Origin: Bdellovibrionales bacterium
GTDB lineage: Bacteria; Bdellovibrionota; Bdellovibrionia; Bdellovibrionales; UBA1609
Assembly: GCA_023301025.1 (NCBI GenBank)
Contig: JALZUR010000011.1
Span: forward strand, 1 to 34,627
Direction: 5' to 3'
Length of the DNA stretch: 34,627 nt
The position numbers and the translations under genes are program-made. Each line of letters opens with the position of its first letter. The first letter of the stretch is position 1. Shown piece by piece: positions 26,842 through 34,627 of the stretch. Below the pieces are notes generated by a model, which saw only the letters and a list, made by a program, of their open reading frames with translations, was not told where the DNA came from and searched no databases.

Positions 26842-27141
26842 ATGACCGCAAATAAAAGCGTCGAAACTATTTCTAAACATGATCTGTCCCTTGGGGGACA
26901 CTCACTGGTTATCAGTTCTGATCTTACTAAAGAGAAGATTGATAAGATCGCTAAGCTTGCTAATACAAAAATATCTTATTCTTTAAATAACAATGTGTCC
27001 TTTCAGCGAGGTTTAATGCTCTCTTTACTACAGTCTTGTGAAGAGATTTTAGAGCTTAAATCTGAGATGAGGTCCAGAATTGAAGAGTTAGAAAAGCAAG
27101 CCGAAGTTGTTTTAGATAAATTCAATGCTTCTTTAGGTTAA
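26842..27141 (+). CDS. zapA: Cell division protein ZapA
   Basis: ZapA bundles FtsZ filaments at mid-cell. The 99-residue protein has the family layout: a short beta N-terminus with LGGHSLVISSDLTKEKIDKIAKLAN (the start of the globular head), then a long helix ending in a coiled coil (about 60-95, LQSCEEILELKSEMRSRIEELE). Length and order match ZapA; the identity is moderate because the family is small and diverged. AGGTGA lies seven bases before the ATG. The next gene is 5-formyltetrahydrofolate cyclo-ligase, and zapA-fcl neighbourhood is widespread in bacteria, often with 6S RNA between. Confidence 0.8.
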   Translation: MTANKSVETISKHDLSLGGHSLVISSDLTKEKIDKIAKLANTKISYSLNNNVSFQRGLMLSLLQSCEEILELKSEMRSRIEELEKQAEVVLDKFNASLG

Positions 27142-27255
27142 CTCCTAAAGACTAAAGATTTTTTGGCTTTAGGTTTTTCAATTAGATCAGCCAATCTAAA
27201 AAATCTCAGTTACTTTTGCGATTCAATTAAGAGCTTTATGACCACTTTTGCGGAG
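27142..27255 (+). ncRNA. Candidate structured RNA in the zapA-cyclo-ligase gap (6S RNA position)
   Basis: Bases 27156-27206 can form a strong extended hairpin: left arm AGATTTTTTGGCT (27156-27168) pairs with AGCC (27189-27192) and AAAAAATCT (27198-27206), with a small bulge of AATCT on the right side. A lower pairing ACTCC (27141-27145) with GGAGT (27252-27256) could close a bulged central region, a layout like 6S RNA (closing stem, open bubble, terminal stem). The total is about 115 bases, shorter than the usual 160-200. No convincing promoter is seen within the zapA 3' end. If the lower stem forms, it would also hide the ribosome site of the downstream gene. Position and pairing are the only evidence. 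Confidence 0.25.
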
Positions 27256-27261
27256 TGTGTT

Positions 27262-27834
27262 TTGGATCAGAGTATTGTTAAAGAAAAGAGCAATCTTAGA
27301 AAAGAGCTTAAAGGGTTAAAAGCCCAGAGTTCTTCAGTGGATCTATCTTTGTTTTTTAATTTTTACCCTCAACTCACTAATTCTTATATTGGTCTTTATA
27401 AGCCCATGTCAGACGAAATGACTTTTAAAGATCTGTCTGATCTTTCTTATAAAGCTTGGCCTCAAATTCAAAGAACCAGTCAAAACTTAAAAGACAATTT
27501 TAAAAGTAAAGTAATGACTTTTGTAGAGTCTGAGTCATTTAAGGTTTCAGCTCTTGGTTTTTTAGAACCAGAGCTTTTAAAGTCCAGAGAGATTGAGAAA
27601 AAGAATATGAAAGTGGTTTTTGTCCCAGGTTTAGCCTTTGATTACAAAGGTGCACGTCTTGGGCGAGGTCAGGGTTACTATGATCGATATTTAAGTGGTT
27701 ATACAGGTGTAAAAGTGGGTGTGTGTCATCACACTAAATTTTTGAATCGCCCAATACCCATGGACTCGGGCCATGACGTTTACATGGATTTAATATTAAC
27801 AGACAAGCACTTATACAAAGCTAAAAGTGCTTAA
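27262..27834 (+). CDS. ygfA: 5-formyltetrahydrofolate cyclo-ligase
   Basis: This enzyme converts 5-formyl-THF to 5,10-methenyl-THF with ATP, recycling folate one-carbon units. Family hallmarks are SNLRKELKGLK near the N-terminus, YKPMSDEMTF, VPGLAFDYKG and GRGQGYYDRYL (the ATP-binding loop), ending with HD-x-YMDLILTD. The frame is open upstream to a TTG at 27163 and an ATG at 27238, but the family N-terminus begins about ten residues before the LRKEL helix; a TTG at 27262 with GGAG six bases upstream fits best, giving 190 residues. It is followed 29 bases later by rny. Confidence 0.88.
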   Translation: MDQSIVKEKSNLRKELKGLKAQSSSVDLSLFFNFYPQLTNSYIGLYKPMSDEMTFKDLSDLSYKAWPQIQRTSQNLKDNFKSKVMTFVESESFKVSALGFLEPELLKSREIEKKNMKVVFVPGLAFDYKGARLGRGQGYYDRYLSGYTGVKVGVCHHTKFLNRPIPMDSGHDVYMDLILTDKHLYKAKSA

Positions 27835-27863
27835 AGCAGAAAAAAAGAGAAGAGAGGTACAAG

Positions 27864-29435
27864 ATGTCCCCCCTAGCAATTGGAATTGGAATAGTAGGAT
27901 TGATTTTAGGTTTTGGATTTTCATTTATAATCCAAAAGATATTAAACAATAAGGTTTTAAATTCAGCTCAATCAGAGGCTGATAAAATTGTTCAAAGAGC
28001 AAAGTCAAAGTCTTCAAAGATGGAAAAAGACTCTAAGGATAAGGCTAGACAATTTGAAAAAAAATCTAGAAGAAATGCAGAAGAAGATATAAAAAGAGAA
28101 AAACAAAAGGCTAAAGACTTAGAACGAACCTACACGCAAAAGCTTGATGGACTTAAGAAAAAAGAACAATCTGCAGAGGATAGGTTTCAAGGTCAGCTTA
28201 AAAAAATTGAATCAAAAGAAAAAGAAATCATAAATCGTGAAAAGCGTGCAGATAATAAAGTAGTAGAGCTTGAAGAGTACAAAACTCAACTTAAACAAAA
28301 GTTAGAGTCTGTTGGTTCATACACACAAAACCAAGCAAAAGATGAGCTCATCCGCTCTATGGAAGAAGAAGCCAAGGCTGATTTTTCAAAAACACTTGTA
28401 AAGCTTGAAGAAGAAACAAAAGAGCTTTCTGAAAAGAAAGCGAAAAGGATTGTAAGCTTGGCAGTAAGTCGTTTTGCAGGTGAGTATGCTTCTGACAAAA
28501 CCTCATCTCTTATTCAACTTCCTAATGAAGACATGAAGGGTAAAGTTATTGGTAAAGAGGGCAGAAATATAAGAGCTTTCGAAACCATGTGTGGAGTAGA
28601 TCTTATTTTAGACGAAGTGCCTGATGCTGTTGTTATCTCGGCTTTCGACCCTGTAAGACGTGAAGTTGCAAGACGTGCACTAGAGGTTATGTTTGAAGAT
28701 GGTCGAATTCATCCGCAAATGATTGAGCAGTCTGTTAAAAAAGTTAAAAAAGAACTCTTTAAATCTATTCGTGAAGATGGGGAGAAGGCCTGCGATGAAC
28801 TCGCTTTAACAGGAGTTCACAAAGATATCTTAGATCTTATTGGAAGTTTAAGATACAGAACTTCTTACACACAAAACAACTACACGCACAGTATTGAAGT
28901 TGGAATGTTTGCCGGGATGATGGCGGCAGAAATGGGTGAAGATGTGAAAACAGCAAGACGTGCAGGGCTTCTGCATGATATTGGAAAAGCCCTTGATCAC
29001 TCAATTGAGGGAAGCCATGCTGTTATCGGTGCAGATTATGCTAAAACAAGAGGCGAGTCTGAGGCTGTTTGTCATGCCATTAGATCGCATCATGATGATG
29101 AAAAGCCGAATACAGTTATTGCTCATTTAGTTTCAGCAGCGGATGCTATTAGTGGTGCACGTCCTGGAGCAAGAAAATCTACACAAGCAAACTATTACAA
29201 ACGTTTAGAAGATTTAGAAACTATTGGAAACAGTTTTGATGGTGTTATGAAAACATTTGCAGTTCAGGCGGGGCGTGAAGTTAGGGTTATCGTAGATAGT
29301 GCAAAAATCACTGATGAACACTCGGTTATGCTGTCAAAAGACATTGCGAAGAAAATCACAAGAGAGATGAAGTTTCCAGGACAAATCAAAGTTACAGTGG
29401 TTAGAGAAACCAAAGCTGTAGAACACGCAAGGTAG
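27864..29435 (+). CDS. rny: Ribonuclease Y
   Basis: RNase Y is a membrane-anchored endoribonuclease that initiates mRNA decay. The 523 residues run: N-terminal membrane helix (about 5-27), a long charged coiled coil (35-200), the KH domain with GKVIGKEGRNIRAFE (226-240), and the HD domain with LLHDIGKALD (metal-binding His371-Asp372) and the SAADAISGARPGARK segment. All domains are in the family order and length. A GAGAGG site precedes the ATG by about 7 bases. The tyrS ATG follows after only 6 bases, so the two are in one operon. Confidence 0.96.
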   Translation: MSPLAIGIGIVGLILGFGFSFIIQKILNNKVLNSAQSEADKIVQRAKSKSSKMEKDSKDKARQFEKKSRRNAEEDIKREKQKAKDLERTYTQKLDGLKKKEQSAEDRFQGQLKKIESKEKEIINREKRADNKVVELEEYKTQLKQKLESVGSYTQNQAKDELIRSMEEEAKADFSKTLVKLEEETKELSEKKAKRIVSLAVSRFAGEYASDKTSSLIQLPNEDMKGKVIGKEGRNIRAFETMCGVDLILDEVPDAVVISAFDPVRREVARRALEVMFEDGRIHPQMIEQSVKKVKKELFKSIREDGEKACDELALTGVHKDILDLIGSLRYRTSYTQNNYTHSIEVGMFAGMMAAEMGEDVKTARRAGLLHDIGKALDHSIEGSHAVIGADYAKTRGESEAVCHAIRSHHDDEKPNTVIAHLVSAADAISGARPGARKSTQANYYKRLEDLETIGNSFDGVMKTFAVQAGREVRVIVDSAKITDEHSVMLSKDIAKKITREMKFPGQIKVTVVRETKAVEHAR

Positions 29436-29441
29436 ATTTTA

Positions 29442-30686
29442 ATGTCTCCATCAAAAATAAACTTCTCTTTGGAGCCTCAGGCCCAATTAGAAGTTATTAA
29501 ACAAAACACAGTCGATTTAATTTCTGAAGAAGATCTTTTAAAAAAACTTCAAAAATCTTATGACTCAAATACACCTCTAAAAATTAAATTAGGGGCTGAC
29601 CCCTCGCGCCCTGATCTGCACTTAGGCCACTTAGTGGTTTTAAAAAAGTTAAGACAATTTCAAGATTTGGGTCATGAAGTTCAATTTATCATCGGAGATT
29701 TTACAGCTCTCATTGGAGATCCTACAGGTAAAAACGAAACCCGCCCTTCTCTGTCAGAAGACGAAATTAAAAAAAATGCTGAAAGCTATAAAGAGCAAGT
29801 TTTTAAAATTCTAGACCCTAATAAGACAACTGTTTATTTTAATTCAGATTGGTTTTCAGAATTTAAAGCTACCGATTTTATAAAACTATCTGCACAGTAT
29901 ACCGTGGCTAGAATGATTGAACGCGATGATTTTGAAAAGCGTTACAAGTCGGGAAAACCCATAGCTTTACATGAGTTTCTCTATCCACTTGTTCAAGGGC
30001 ATGACTCTGTTGTTTTAAAATCAGATGTTGAGCTTGGTGGGACTGATCAAAAGTTTAATCTTTTAGTTGGGCGAGATTTACAAAAAAACAATTCAATGGC
30101 TCAGCAGTCTGTTTTAACATTGCCTTTATTAGAGGGTTTGGATGGAGTTAAAAAAATGTCTAAAAGCTTAGATAACTACATTGCATTTACAGACAGCCCG
30201 AAAGATATATTTGGAAAGTTTATGAGTGTTACAGATGAATTGATGTTTAAGTATGCAAAGCTTATATTTTTAAAAACTGATGAAGATATTAAGTCTATTC
30301 AAGCTAAAATCTCAAGTGGTGAAGTGCATCCAAAAGCAGTAAAAACAAACTTTGGAAAAGATTTGGTGGAGCTTTTTTATTCAAAAGCTGAGGCAGAAGC
30401 CAGTGCTAAAGAGTTTGAAGCTGTTTTTACAAAAGGTGGACTTCCAGATGATATAAAAGAAGTTGTTTTAGACAGCCAAGCTGAAGCTCATTGGGTCTGT
30501 AAAGTGATTGTTGAGGCTGGTTTTGCTGACTCAAACTCACAAGCAAGAAGACTTGTAGAGTCTAAGGCTGTAGAGTTTGATGGATCTAAAATTTTAGATT
30601 CAAAATTTAATTTAGAACTTAAAGTTGGAGAACCTAAACTCTTAAAGGTTGGCAAAAAGAAATTTGCTTATTTGGTGCTCTCATGA
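29442..30686 (+). CDS. tyrS: Tyrosyl-tRNA synthetase
   Basis: This class I synthetase charges tRNA-Tyr. The 414 residues contain the HIGH signature in the form HLGH (60-63) after [22 protein letters not shown], the KMSKS loop (about 239-243, KKMSKSLDN) and a C-terminal S4-like RNA-binding domain (about 345-414). The sequence belongs to the TyrZ-like branch (the [13 protein letters not shown] form) rather than the E. coli TyrS branch. A GGTAG lies before the ATG. The stop overlaps the ATG of the ferredoxin gene by four bases (ATGA). Confidence 0.94.
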   Translation: MSPSKINFSLEPQAQLEVIKQNTVDLISEEDLLKKLQKSYDSNTPLKIKLGADPSRPDLHLGHLVVLKKLRQFQDLGHEVQFIIGDFTALIGDPTGKNETRPSLSEDEIKKNAESYKEQVFKILDPNKTTVYFNSDWFSEFKATDFIKLSAQYTVARMIERDDFEKRYKSGKPIALHEFLYPLVQGHDSVVLKSDVELGGTDQKFNLLVGRDLQKNNSMAQQSVLTLPLLEGLDGVKKMSKSLDNYIAFTDSPKDIFGKFMSVTDELMFKYAKLIFLKTDEDIKSIQAKISSGEVHPKAVKTNFGKDLVELFYSKAEAEASAKEFEAVFTKGGLPDDIKEVVLDSQAEAHWVCKVIVEAGFADSNSQARRLVESKAVEFDGSKILDSKFNLELKVGEPKLLKVGKKKFAYLVLS

Positions 30687-31324
30687 AAGTAAAGTTTATG
30701 CCTCAAGATATTGAGGTTGAAATAAAACCGGGTCAATCTGTGTTAAATGTTGCTCAAGACAATGACATACACATTCAAAGTGTATGTAAAGGGATTCCTT
30801 CTTGTGCTGAGTGTAGAGTTCAAGTTCTGGACGGGGCTGGAAACATTTTACCTCCTATGGATGAAGAGCTTGATTTGATTGGCACAGCTCATTTTGTTAA
30901 TAGCAGTAGACTTTCGTGTCAGATGCGATGTTTTGGAAGTGTTACAGTTGATCTAACTGAACAGATAGGAAAAGAAAATGAATCTTCAAAACAACCCCAA
31001 GGTCGTGTTGTTAAAAAAGAGGGGGAGGAGTCTTTTGCTGTGATGGGTAATATTTTAGAAGAGAATGCTTCAAGTAATGATCCTGTTAAAATAGATGTTG
31101 AAGGTGATAAACCTAGAAACTCATCTTCTAAAAAGAGCTCGTTACGAACAGGTGTAAATTTTGGAAAATCCTCTAGTGATCGATCATCTCATAATAAAAA
31201 AGCTTCTAATAAAAAGTCAAAAAACTCAAGAAGACATAAAAACACTTCAAAAAATAAAAGTAGCTCTCAAAGTGGTGCTAAAAATTCTAATCAAAGAAAA
31301 TCAGATTCTAAAAACAACAGATGA
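30683..31324 (+). CDS. [2Fe-2S] ferredoxin with a long basic disordered tail
   Basis: Residues 1-95 form a ferredoxin fold with cluster ligands Cys35-x5-Cys41-x2-Cys44 and Cys79, the adrenodoxin/ISC-type spacing rather than the plant type. It is likely an electron carrier, for example in iron-sulfur assembly or hydroxylation, but its partner is unknown. Residues 96-213 are unlike any ferredoxin: a linker, then a Ser/Lys/Asn-rich strongly basic tail that resembles the tail on the DEAD-box helicase elsewhere in this window. Basic low-complexity tails often bind RNA or membranes. The ATG overlaps the tyrS stop by four bases and its own stop overlaps the next ATG in the same way, so co-translation is likely. 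Confidence 0.88.
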   Translation: MKVKFMPQDIEVEIKPGQSVLNVAQDNDIHIQSVCKGIPSCAECRVQVLDGAGNILPPMDEELDLIGTAHFVNSSRLSCQMRCFGSVTVDLTEQIGKENESSKQPQGRVVKKEGEESFAVMGNILEENASSNDPVKIDVEGDKPRNSSSKKSSLRTGVNFGKSSSDRSSHNKKASNKKSKNSRRHKNTSKNKSSSQSGAKNSNQRKSDSKNNR

Positions 31325-31716
31325 TTTTAAGTCTATTTTTTCTTTCACTTTCTTATGCAACAGGAGTTGAATTTATGTCAGTCAGTAAATGTTTGAATAA
31401 ACCAAACTGTGTTTCTTCAACTGATAAAAGAGAAGAATTTTATGTTGATCCTTTGGTCGTAAAAGATTTTGATTTGGTTGTCAGTAAGATAAAAAAACTT
31501 AGTGGTGCCAAACTCAAAAGTCATGACAAGACTAAAAAGACCGCTCACTTTGTATTTGTAACAAAACTTATGAAATTCAAAGATGATGTTTGGCTTGAGA
31601 TGAATGTTGAAGAAAATCATATTGAAATAAAATCAGAGTCTCGATTGGGCTACTCTGACCTTGGTGCTAATAGAAAAAGAGTTGTGAAGATAAGAGCTTT
31701 AATAGAAGCTTTATAA
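31321..31716 (+). CDS. DUF1499 family protein, probably exported
   Basis: The N-terminus ([15 protein letters not shown]) is a short signal peptide-like hydrophobic segment. The rest fits DUF1499: CVSS near residues 30-33, a mid-protein LMKFKDDVWLEM strand (the family F.DDVEF), then the conserved block IEIKSESRLGYSDLGANRKR with SR-x-G-x-SD-x-G-x-NR. The family function is unknown. The protein is 131 residues. Its ATG overlaps the ferredoxin stop by four bases, tying it to the tyrS operon. A 195-base gap follows. Confidence 0.85.
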   Translation: MILSLFFLSLSYATGVEFMSVSKCLNKPNCVSSTDKREEFYVDPLVVKDFDLVVSKIKKLSGAKLKSHDKTKKTAHFVFVTKLMKFKDDVWLEMNVEENHIEIKSESRLGYSDLGANRKRVVKIRALIEAL

Positions 31717-31911
31717 TATTAATTTAAAAACCATTGTAGTATCAAATTTAGGCATTTTAAATATAGTGCAACCGTAATGTGTTGTTTTTTACCTTGATTG
31801 AATCAATCTGAGATTTAAATTTAGAAACTGTAAACAATAAGAAATTCTTGAGTGCCTCATAGGGGGTTGGCTTCAAGTTTGTTGTTATTTTCATCGATAT
31901 AACAAGTAGTT
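31717..31911. other. Intergenic region upstream of the large lipoprotein gene
   Basis: 195 bases, AT-rich. A perfect 13-base palindrome TTGATTGAATCAA lies at 31794-31806 and is the only symmetrical element I see; it could be an operator. No confident promoter pair, tRNA or small gene is visible. There is no ribosome site in front of the ATG at 31912. Confidence 0.4.
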
Positions 31912-34627
31912 ATGTTTTTTAATTTAATTTCGCGCTTAGGTGTTATTTTTATATTACTCTTTTTGACAGCTTGTAATAGCAATTTGGATGTTGAGTTTAA
32001 TGCCTTTAGCTTGGTTGATTCTTTAGGAAATCTTCTACCTCCAGAGCAAATAACAATTATTGACCCTAGTGCAAATCAAAGCATAGACAATACACCTATT
32101 GTTAGGGTTGATGGCTTAATCAACAACACTGTTGTTAGATTGTATTCAGACAGATTTTGTCAAAATGAAATCATGAGATCAATTTCAGAAAGTGATGCCC
32201 TAGACTTTAATGTTTCAGCTTTACCTCTTGGTGTTCACTATTTTTATGCTACACAAGAGACAGAGGCCTTAAATCGTTCTGTTTGTTCAACTGCTTTTGA
32301 TTCTTACGAAGTTATTAGGGCTCCAAATGCTCCACTAAATTTAGTTTTGATTAACCCTGCATCTAGTCCTGGAACTGTTGCTACACCAACAATACGGATC
32401 AGTGGAGTTGCAAGTGGCAACATAGTGCGGCTTTTTACAGACAGTTCATGCAGCAGTGAAGTTTCAAATGGAATAGCAACTGGTGCAAGTATAAATTTAG
32501 TTTCTCAAGCTTTAGCTGCAGGCGTATATAATTTTTATGCATCACAAACTTCTCGTGTTGCTGGTTCTTCTTCATGTTCAACAGCTACCGTGGCCTATGA
32601 GTATGTAGTTCCGCTCCCAGCGCCGACAACATTAACACTTCAAAACCCTTCAACAAGCCCCGGAATAGATCCAACACCAACTATAAGAGTTGGTGGTGTT
32701 TTAAGTGGTGAAAGAGTTAGGCTTTACGCAAACAATACATGTTCTGTGCAAGTTGCAAATGGTGTAGCTTCAGGAGCTAGTATAAATCTAACCTCATTAG
32801 CTTTAACATCAGGTGTTTACAATTTTTATGCAACTCGAGAAACAAGTGCATTAAATAGATCAAACTGTTCAGTTGCAACTGTTCAATACCAATTGATTTC
32901 AGTGCTTGCTGCACCGACAACTTTAACTTTACAAGATCCAACTTCAAGTCCAGGAATAGATCCAACACCAACTATAAGAATTGGTGGAGTTTTAAATGCC
33001 GAGACGATTAGATTATACACTAACAACACTTGTACTATTCAAGTTGCAACTGGTGTAGCTTCAGCAACTAATATAGATTTAACATCACCGGCTTTAGCTG
33101 CAGGTACTTATAATTTTTATGCAACAAGAGAAACAAGTGCTCTTGATCGTTCAAGTTGTTCAACTGCAACTGTTCAGTATGCATATACTCCAGTTTTAAG
33201 TGCACCAACAACTTTAACTTTACAAAATCCATCAACAAGTCCAGGAATTGATTCAACACCAACTATAAGAGTTGGTGGAGTTTTGAATGGTGAAACAGTA
33301 AGACTTTACACTAACAATACCTGTACTGTGCAAGTCTCTAGTAGTGTATCTTCTGGAGCCAGTGTTGATTTAACGTCATCAGCTTTAGCGGCCGGCACTT
33401 ATAATTTTTATGCTACTCGAGAAACGAATGCAGTAAATAGATCAAACTGTTCTTTTGCTACAGTTCGATATGAATTGATTCCGGTGCTTGCTGAACCTAC
33501 AGCTTTAACTCTTCAAAATCCTGCAACAAGTCCAGGAACAGATTCAACACCTACGATAAGAGTGAGTGGAGTTTTAAATGGTGAAACAGTAAGGCTTTAT
33601 AGAAACAATACGTGTACTACAGAGGTTGCTAGTGGTGTCGCTTCAGCTGCAAGCATAGACCTAACATCATCAGCTTTATCACAAGGTACTTATAATTTTT
33701 ATGCGACTCGAGAATCGAGTGCACTTAATAGGTCGAACTGTTCGACAGCAACAGTTCGGTATGTCTACGCAAACAATCCAATGATTTTGGTTTTTAGAAC
33801 ATCTTCTGCAAATCAGTCGGTTACTTTACCGTTACCTAGTGGTTACACTTATAATTTTACAGTTAACTGGGGTGATGGTTCTCCAATAGATACAGTAACA
33901 TCTAATTCAAGTTCACATGTATACTCTTCTGCTGGAAGCTATACAGTTAATATTCTTGGAACTTTGCAAGGTTTTTCTTTTGGAGATGTCCCTGCAAGTG
34001 CTTCACTAATTACTGCTGTCACGAACCTTGGAAATACAGGGCTTGTGTACATGGATCATGCTTTTATGAACTGTTCAAACCTTAGGTCTGTAAGTGGAGG
34101 AAACACCAGCGGTGTGACCAGTATGGTTGAAGTTTTCAGAGGCGCCTCTTCTTTTTCATCAGGTAATATATCTGGTTGGAACACTTCAAATGTTGTCAAT
34201 ATGGATTCAATGTTTATGGATGCAACTTCATTCAATCTAAACATAAGCAATTGGCAAACAGGGAATGTTACAAATATGCAGGACTTGTTCACTCGTGCAA
34301 GAGTTTTTAATCAACCTATTGGTTCGTGGAATGTAAGCCAAGTTGTCAATATGAGGGCTACATTTTTTATAGCAGAAGCTTTTAATCAACCTTTAAACTC
34401 TTGGCAGGTAGGTAATGTCACAGACATGCGTCATATGTTTTGGAGTGCTGATTCTTTTAATCAGGACTTAAACTCTTGGGATGTTAGGAGAGTTGTTAAT
34501 ATGTATGGTATGTTCTATTTAAATAGAGTTTTTGACGGAAATATTTCAAGTTGGAATACAAGAAGTCTTGAGGTTATGGGACGAATGTTTGCATTGGCTT
34601 TAAGATTTAATCAAAATCTTTCATCTT
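31912..34627 (+). CDS. Large surface lipoprotein with tandem Ig-like repeats, PKD domain and BspA-type repeats, 3' truncated
   Basis: The frame runs open from the ATG at 31912 to the window end (over 905 residues). It opens with a lipoprotein signal (MFFNLISRLGVIFILLFLTAC, lipobox LTAC). Residues 43-624 are six tandem 97-residue domains, each with a TPTIR-V-GV core, RLY....C and YNFYATRE...NRS-CS strands; two conserved cysteines per unit suggest a disulfide. About 640-690 is a PKD-like domain (NWGDGSPID ... AGSYTVNI). The rest is a BspA-type (DUF285) array of about 25-residue units with FN..ISxW..xNVxNMxxMF. Such proteins are surface-exposed adhesins or mediators of contact with other cells. 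No ribosome site is seen. In a predatory host it could take part in prey attachment; that is inference. Confidence 0.88.
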   Translation, partial: MFFNLISRLGVIFILLFLTACNSNLDVEFNAFSLVDSLGNLLPPEQITIIDPSANQSIDNTPIVRVDGLINNTVVRLYSDRFCQNEIMRSISESDALDFNVSALPLGVHYFYATQETEALNRSVCSTAFDSYEVIRAPNAPLNLVLINPASSPGTVATPTIRISGVASGNIVRLFTDSSCSSEVSNGIATGASINLVSQALAAGVYNFYASQTSRVAGSSSCSTATVAYEYVVPLPAPTTLTLQNPSTSPGIDPTPTIRVGGVLSGERVRLYANNTCSVQVANGVASGASINLTSLALTSGVYNFYATRETSALNRSNCSVATVQYQLISVLAAPTTLTLQDPTSSPGIDPTPTIRIGGVLNAETIRLYTNNTCTIQVATGVASATNIDLTSPALAAGTYNFYATRETSALDRSSCSTATVQYAYTPVLSAPTTLTLQNPSTSPGIDSTPTIRVGGVLNGETVRLYTNNTCTVQVSSSVSSGASVDLTSSALAAGTYNFYATRETNAVNRSNCSFATVRYELIPVLAEPTALTLQNPATSPGTDSTPTIRVSGVLNGETVRLYRNNTCTTEVASGVASAASIDLTSSALSQGTYNFYATRESSALNRSNCSTATVRYVYANNPMILVFRTSSANQSVTLPLPSGYTYNFTVNWGDGSPIDTVTSNSSSHVYSSAGSYTVNILGTLQGFSFGDVPASASLITAVTNLGNTGLVYMDHAFMNCSNLRSVSGGNTSGVTSMVEVFRGASSFSSGNISGWNTSNVVNMDSMFMDATSFNLNISNWQTGNVTNMQDLFTRARVFNQPIGSWNVSQVVNMRATFFIAEAFNQPLNSWQVGNVTDMRHMFWSADSFNQDLNSWDVRRVVNMYGMFYLNRVFDGNISSWNTRSLEVMGRMFALALRFNQNLSS
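32038..33783 (+). repeat. Six tandem 291-base repeats encoding Ig-like domains
   Basis: Equivalent codons start at 32038, 32329, 32620, 32911, 33202 and 33493, an exact spacing of 291 bases each time. Units 3 to 6 are very similar in DNA as well as protein, for example around CAACACCAACTATAAGAG; units 1 and 2 are more diverged. This gradient suggests recent duplication or gene conversion among the later units. Confidence 0.9.
34147..34627 (+). repeat. BspA-type (DUF285) repeats, period 75 bases
   Basis: After a first unit of 78 bases starting at 34147, units begin at 34225, 34300, 34375, 34450, 34525 and 34600, exactly 75 bases apart, and continue beyond the window. The consensus is FNxxISxWxxxNVxNMxxMFxxA. 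Here protein pattern is kept while DNA has diverged more than in the Ig-like array. Confidence 0.85.

Noticed and set aside
27163-27261. Longer cyclo-ligase with starts at TTG 27163 or ATG 27238
   Set aside because: The added residues do not match the family N-terminus, and GGAG is correctly placed for TTG 27262.
31161-31370. A frame overlapping the ferredoxin tail and the DUF1499 start
   Set aside because: It is an out-of-frame reading of the low-complexity tail; both real genes overlap there by ATGA.
32777-33262. Two similar minus-strand frames in the lipoprotein region
   Set aside because: They are antisense shadows of the 291-base repeats, which is why they resemble each other.
32038-33783. 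Regular direct repeats suggesting a CRISPR array
   Set aside because: The period is 291 bases, the reading frame is unbroken, and the repeats encode a recurring protein domain.

Overview
The window is AT-rich, densely packed bacterial chromosome with no rRNA, tRNA, insertion sequence, prophage or CRISPR that I can see. Signal peptides, lipoboxes, a TatA protein, RNase Y, a FtsY with an N-terminal membrane anchor and a large BspA-type surface lipoprotein point to a Gram-negative host. Gene style and low GC fit the Bdellovibrionota (Bacteriovorax or Halobacteriovorax-like), but this is inference and no marker gene here proves it.

Layout, left to right. The window opens inside the 3' end of a transketolase gene (+). 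A minus-strand group follows: pcnB-like poly(A) polymerase, tatA and a small secreted protein. Then an alpha/beta hydrolase and a DEAD-box helicase (+) end at a two-way terminator facing mutY plus a secreted protein (-). Next is a tight plus-strand operon of a ureohydrolase (agmatinase family), an ATP-grasp/cysteine-dioxygenase fusion and a cysteine-sulfinate/glutamate-type PLP decarboxylase. After it, on the minus strand, come a lipoprotein gene broken by a nonsense codon, an ABC-F ATPase (Uup type) and a 584-residue secreted protein. The plus strand resumes with glycyl-tRNA synthetase, pyruvate phosphate dikinase and smc, followed by a second ABC-F gene and another secreted protein (-). The last third is a long plus-strand cluster: ftsY, zapA, 5-formyltetrahydrofolate cyclo-ligase, rny, tyrS, a ferredoxin with a basic tail, and a DUF1499 protein. 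The window ends inside a giant repeat-bearing surface lipoprotein.

The most interesting system is the operon at about 6988-10876. One protein joins an ATP-grasp ligase-like half to a complete-looking Arg-type cysteine dioxygenase. The next gene closely resembles animal cysteine sulfinate decarboxylase. Together they predict cysteine to cysteine sulfinate to hypotaurine, with the ATP-grasp half and the ureohydrolase perhaps making or remodelling a conjugate of the amine product.

Other notable points are: a pcnB-like gene with no ATG, GTG or TTG at its homology-supported start but a strong ribosome binding site before an ATC codon, reminiscent of the AUU start of E. coli pcnB; a structured RNA candidate in the zapA-cyclo-ligase gap, where 6S RNA often lies; an exact 291-base period in six tandem domains of the surface lipoprotein; and a secreted protein whose C-terminus loosely resembles a RelE/ParE-type toxin.
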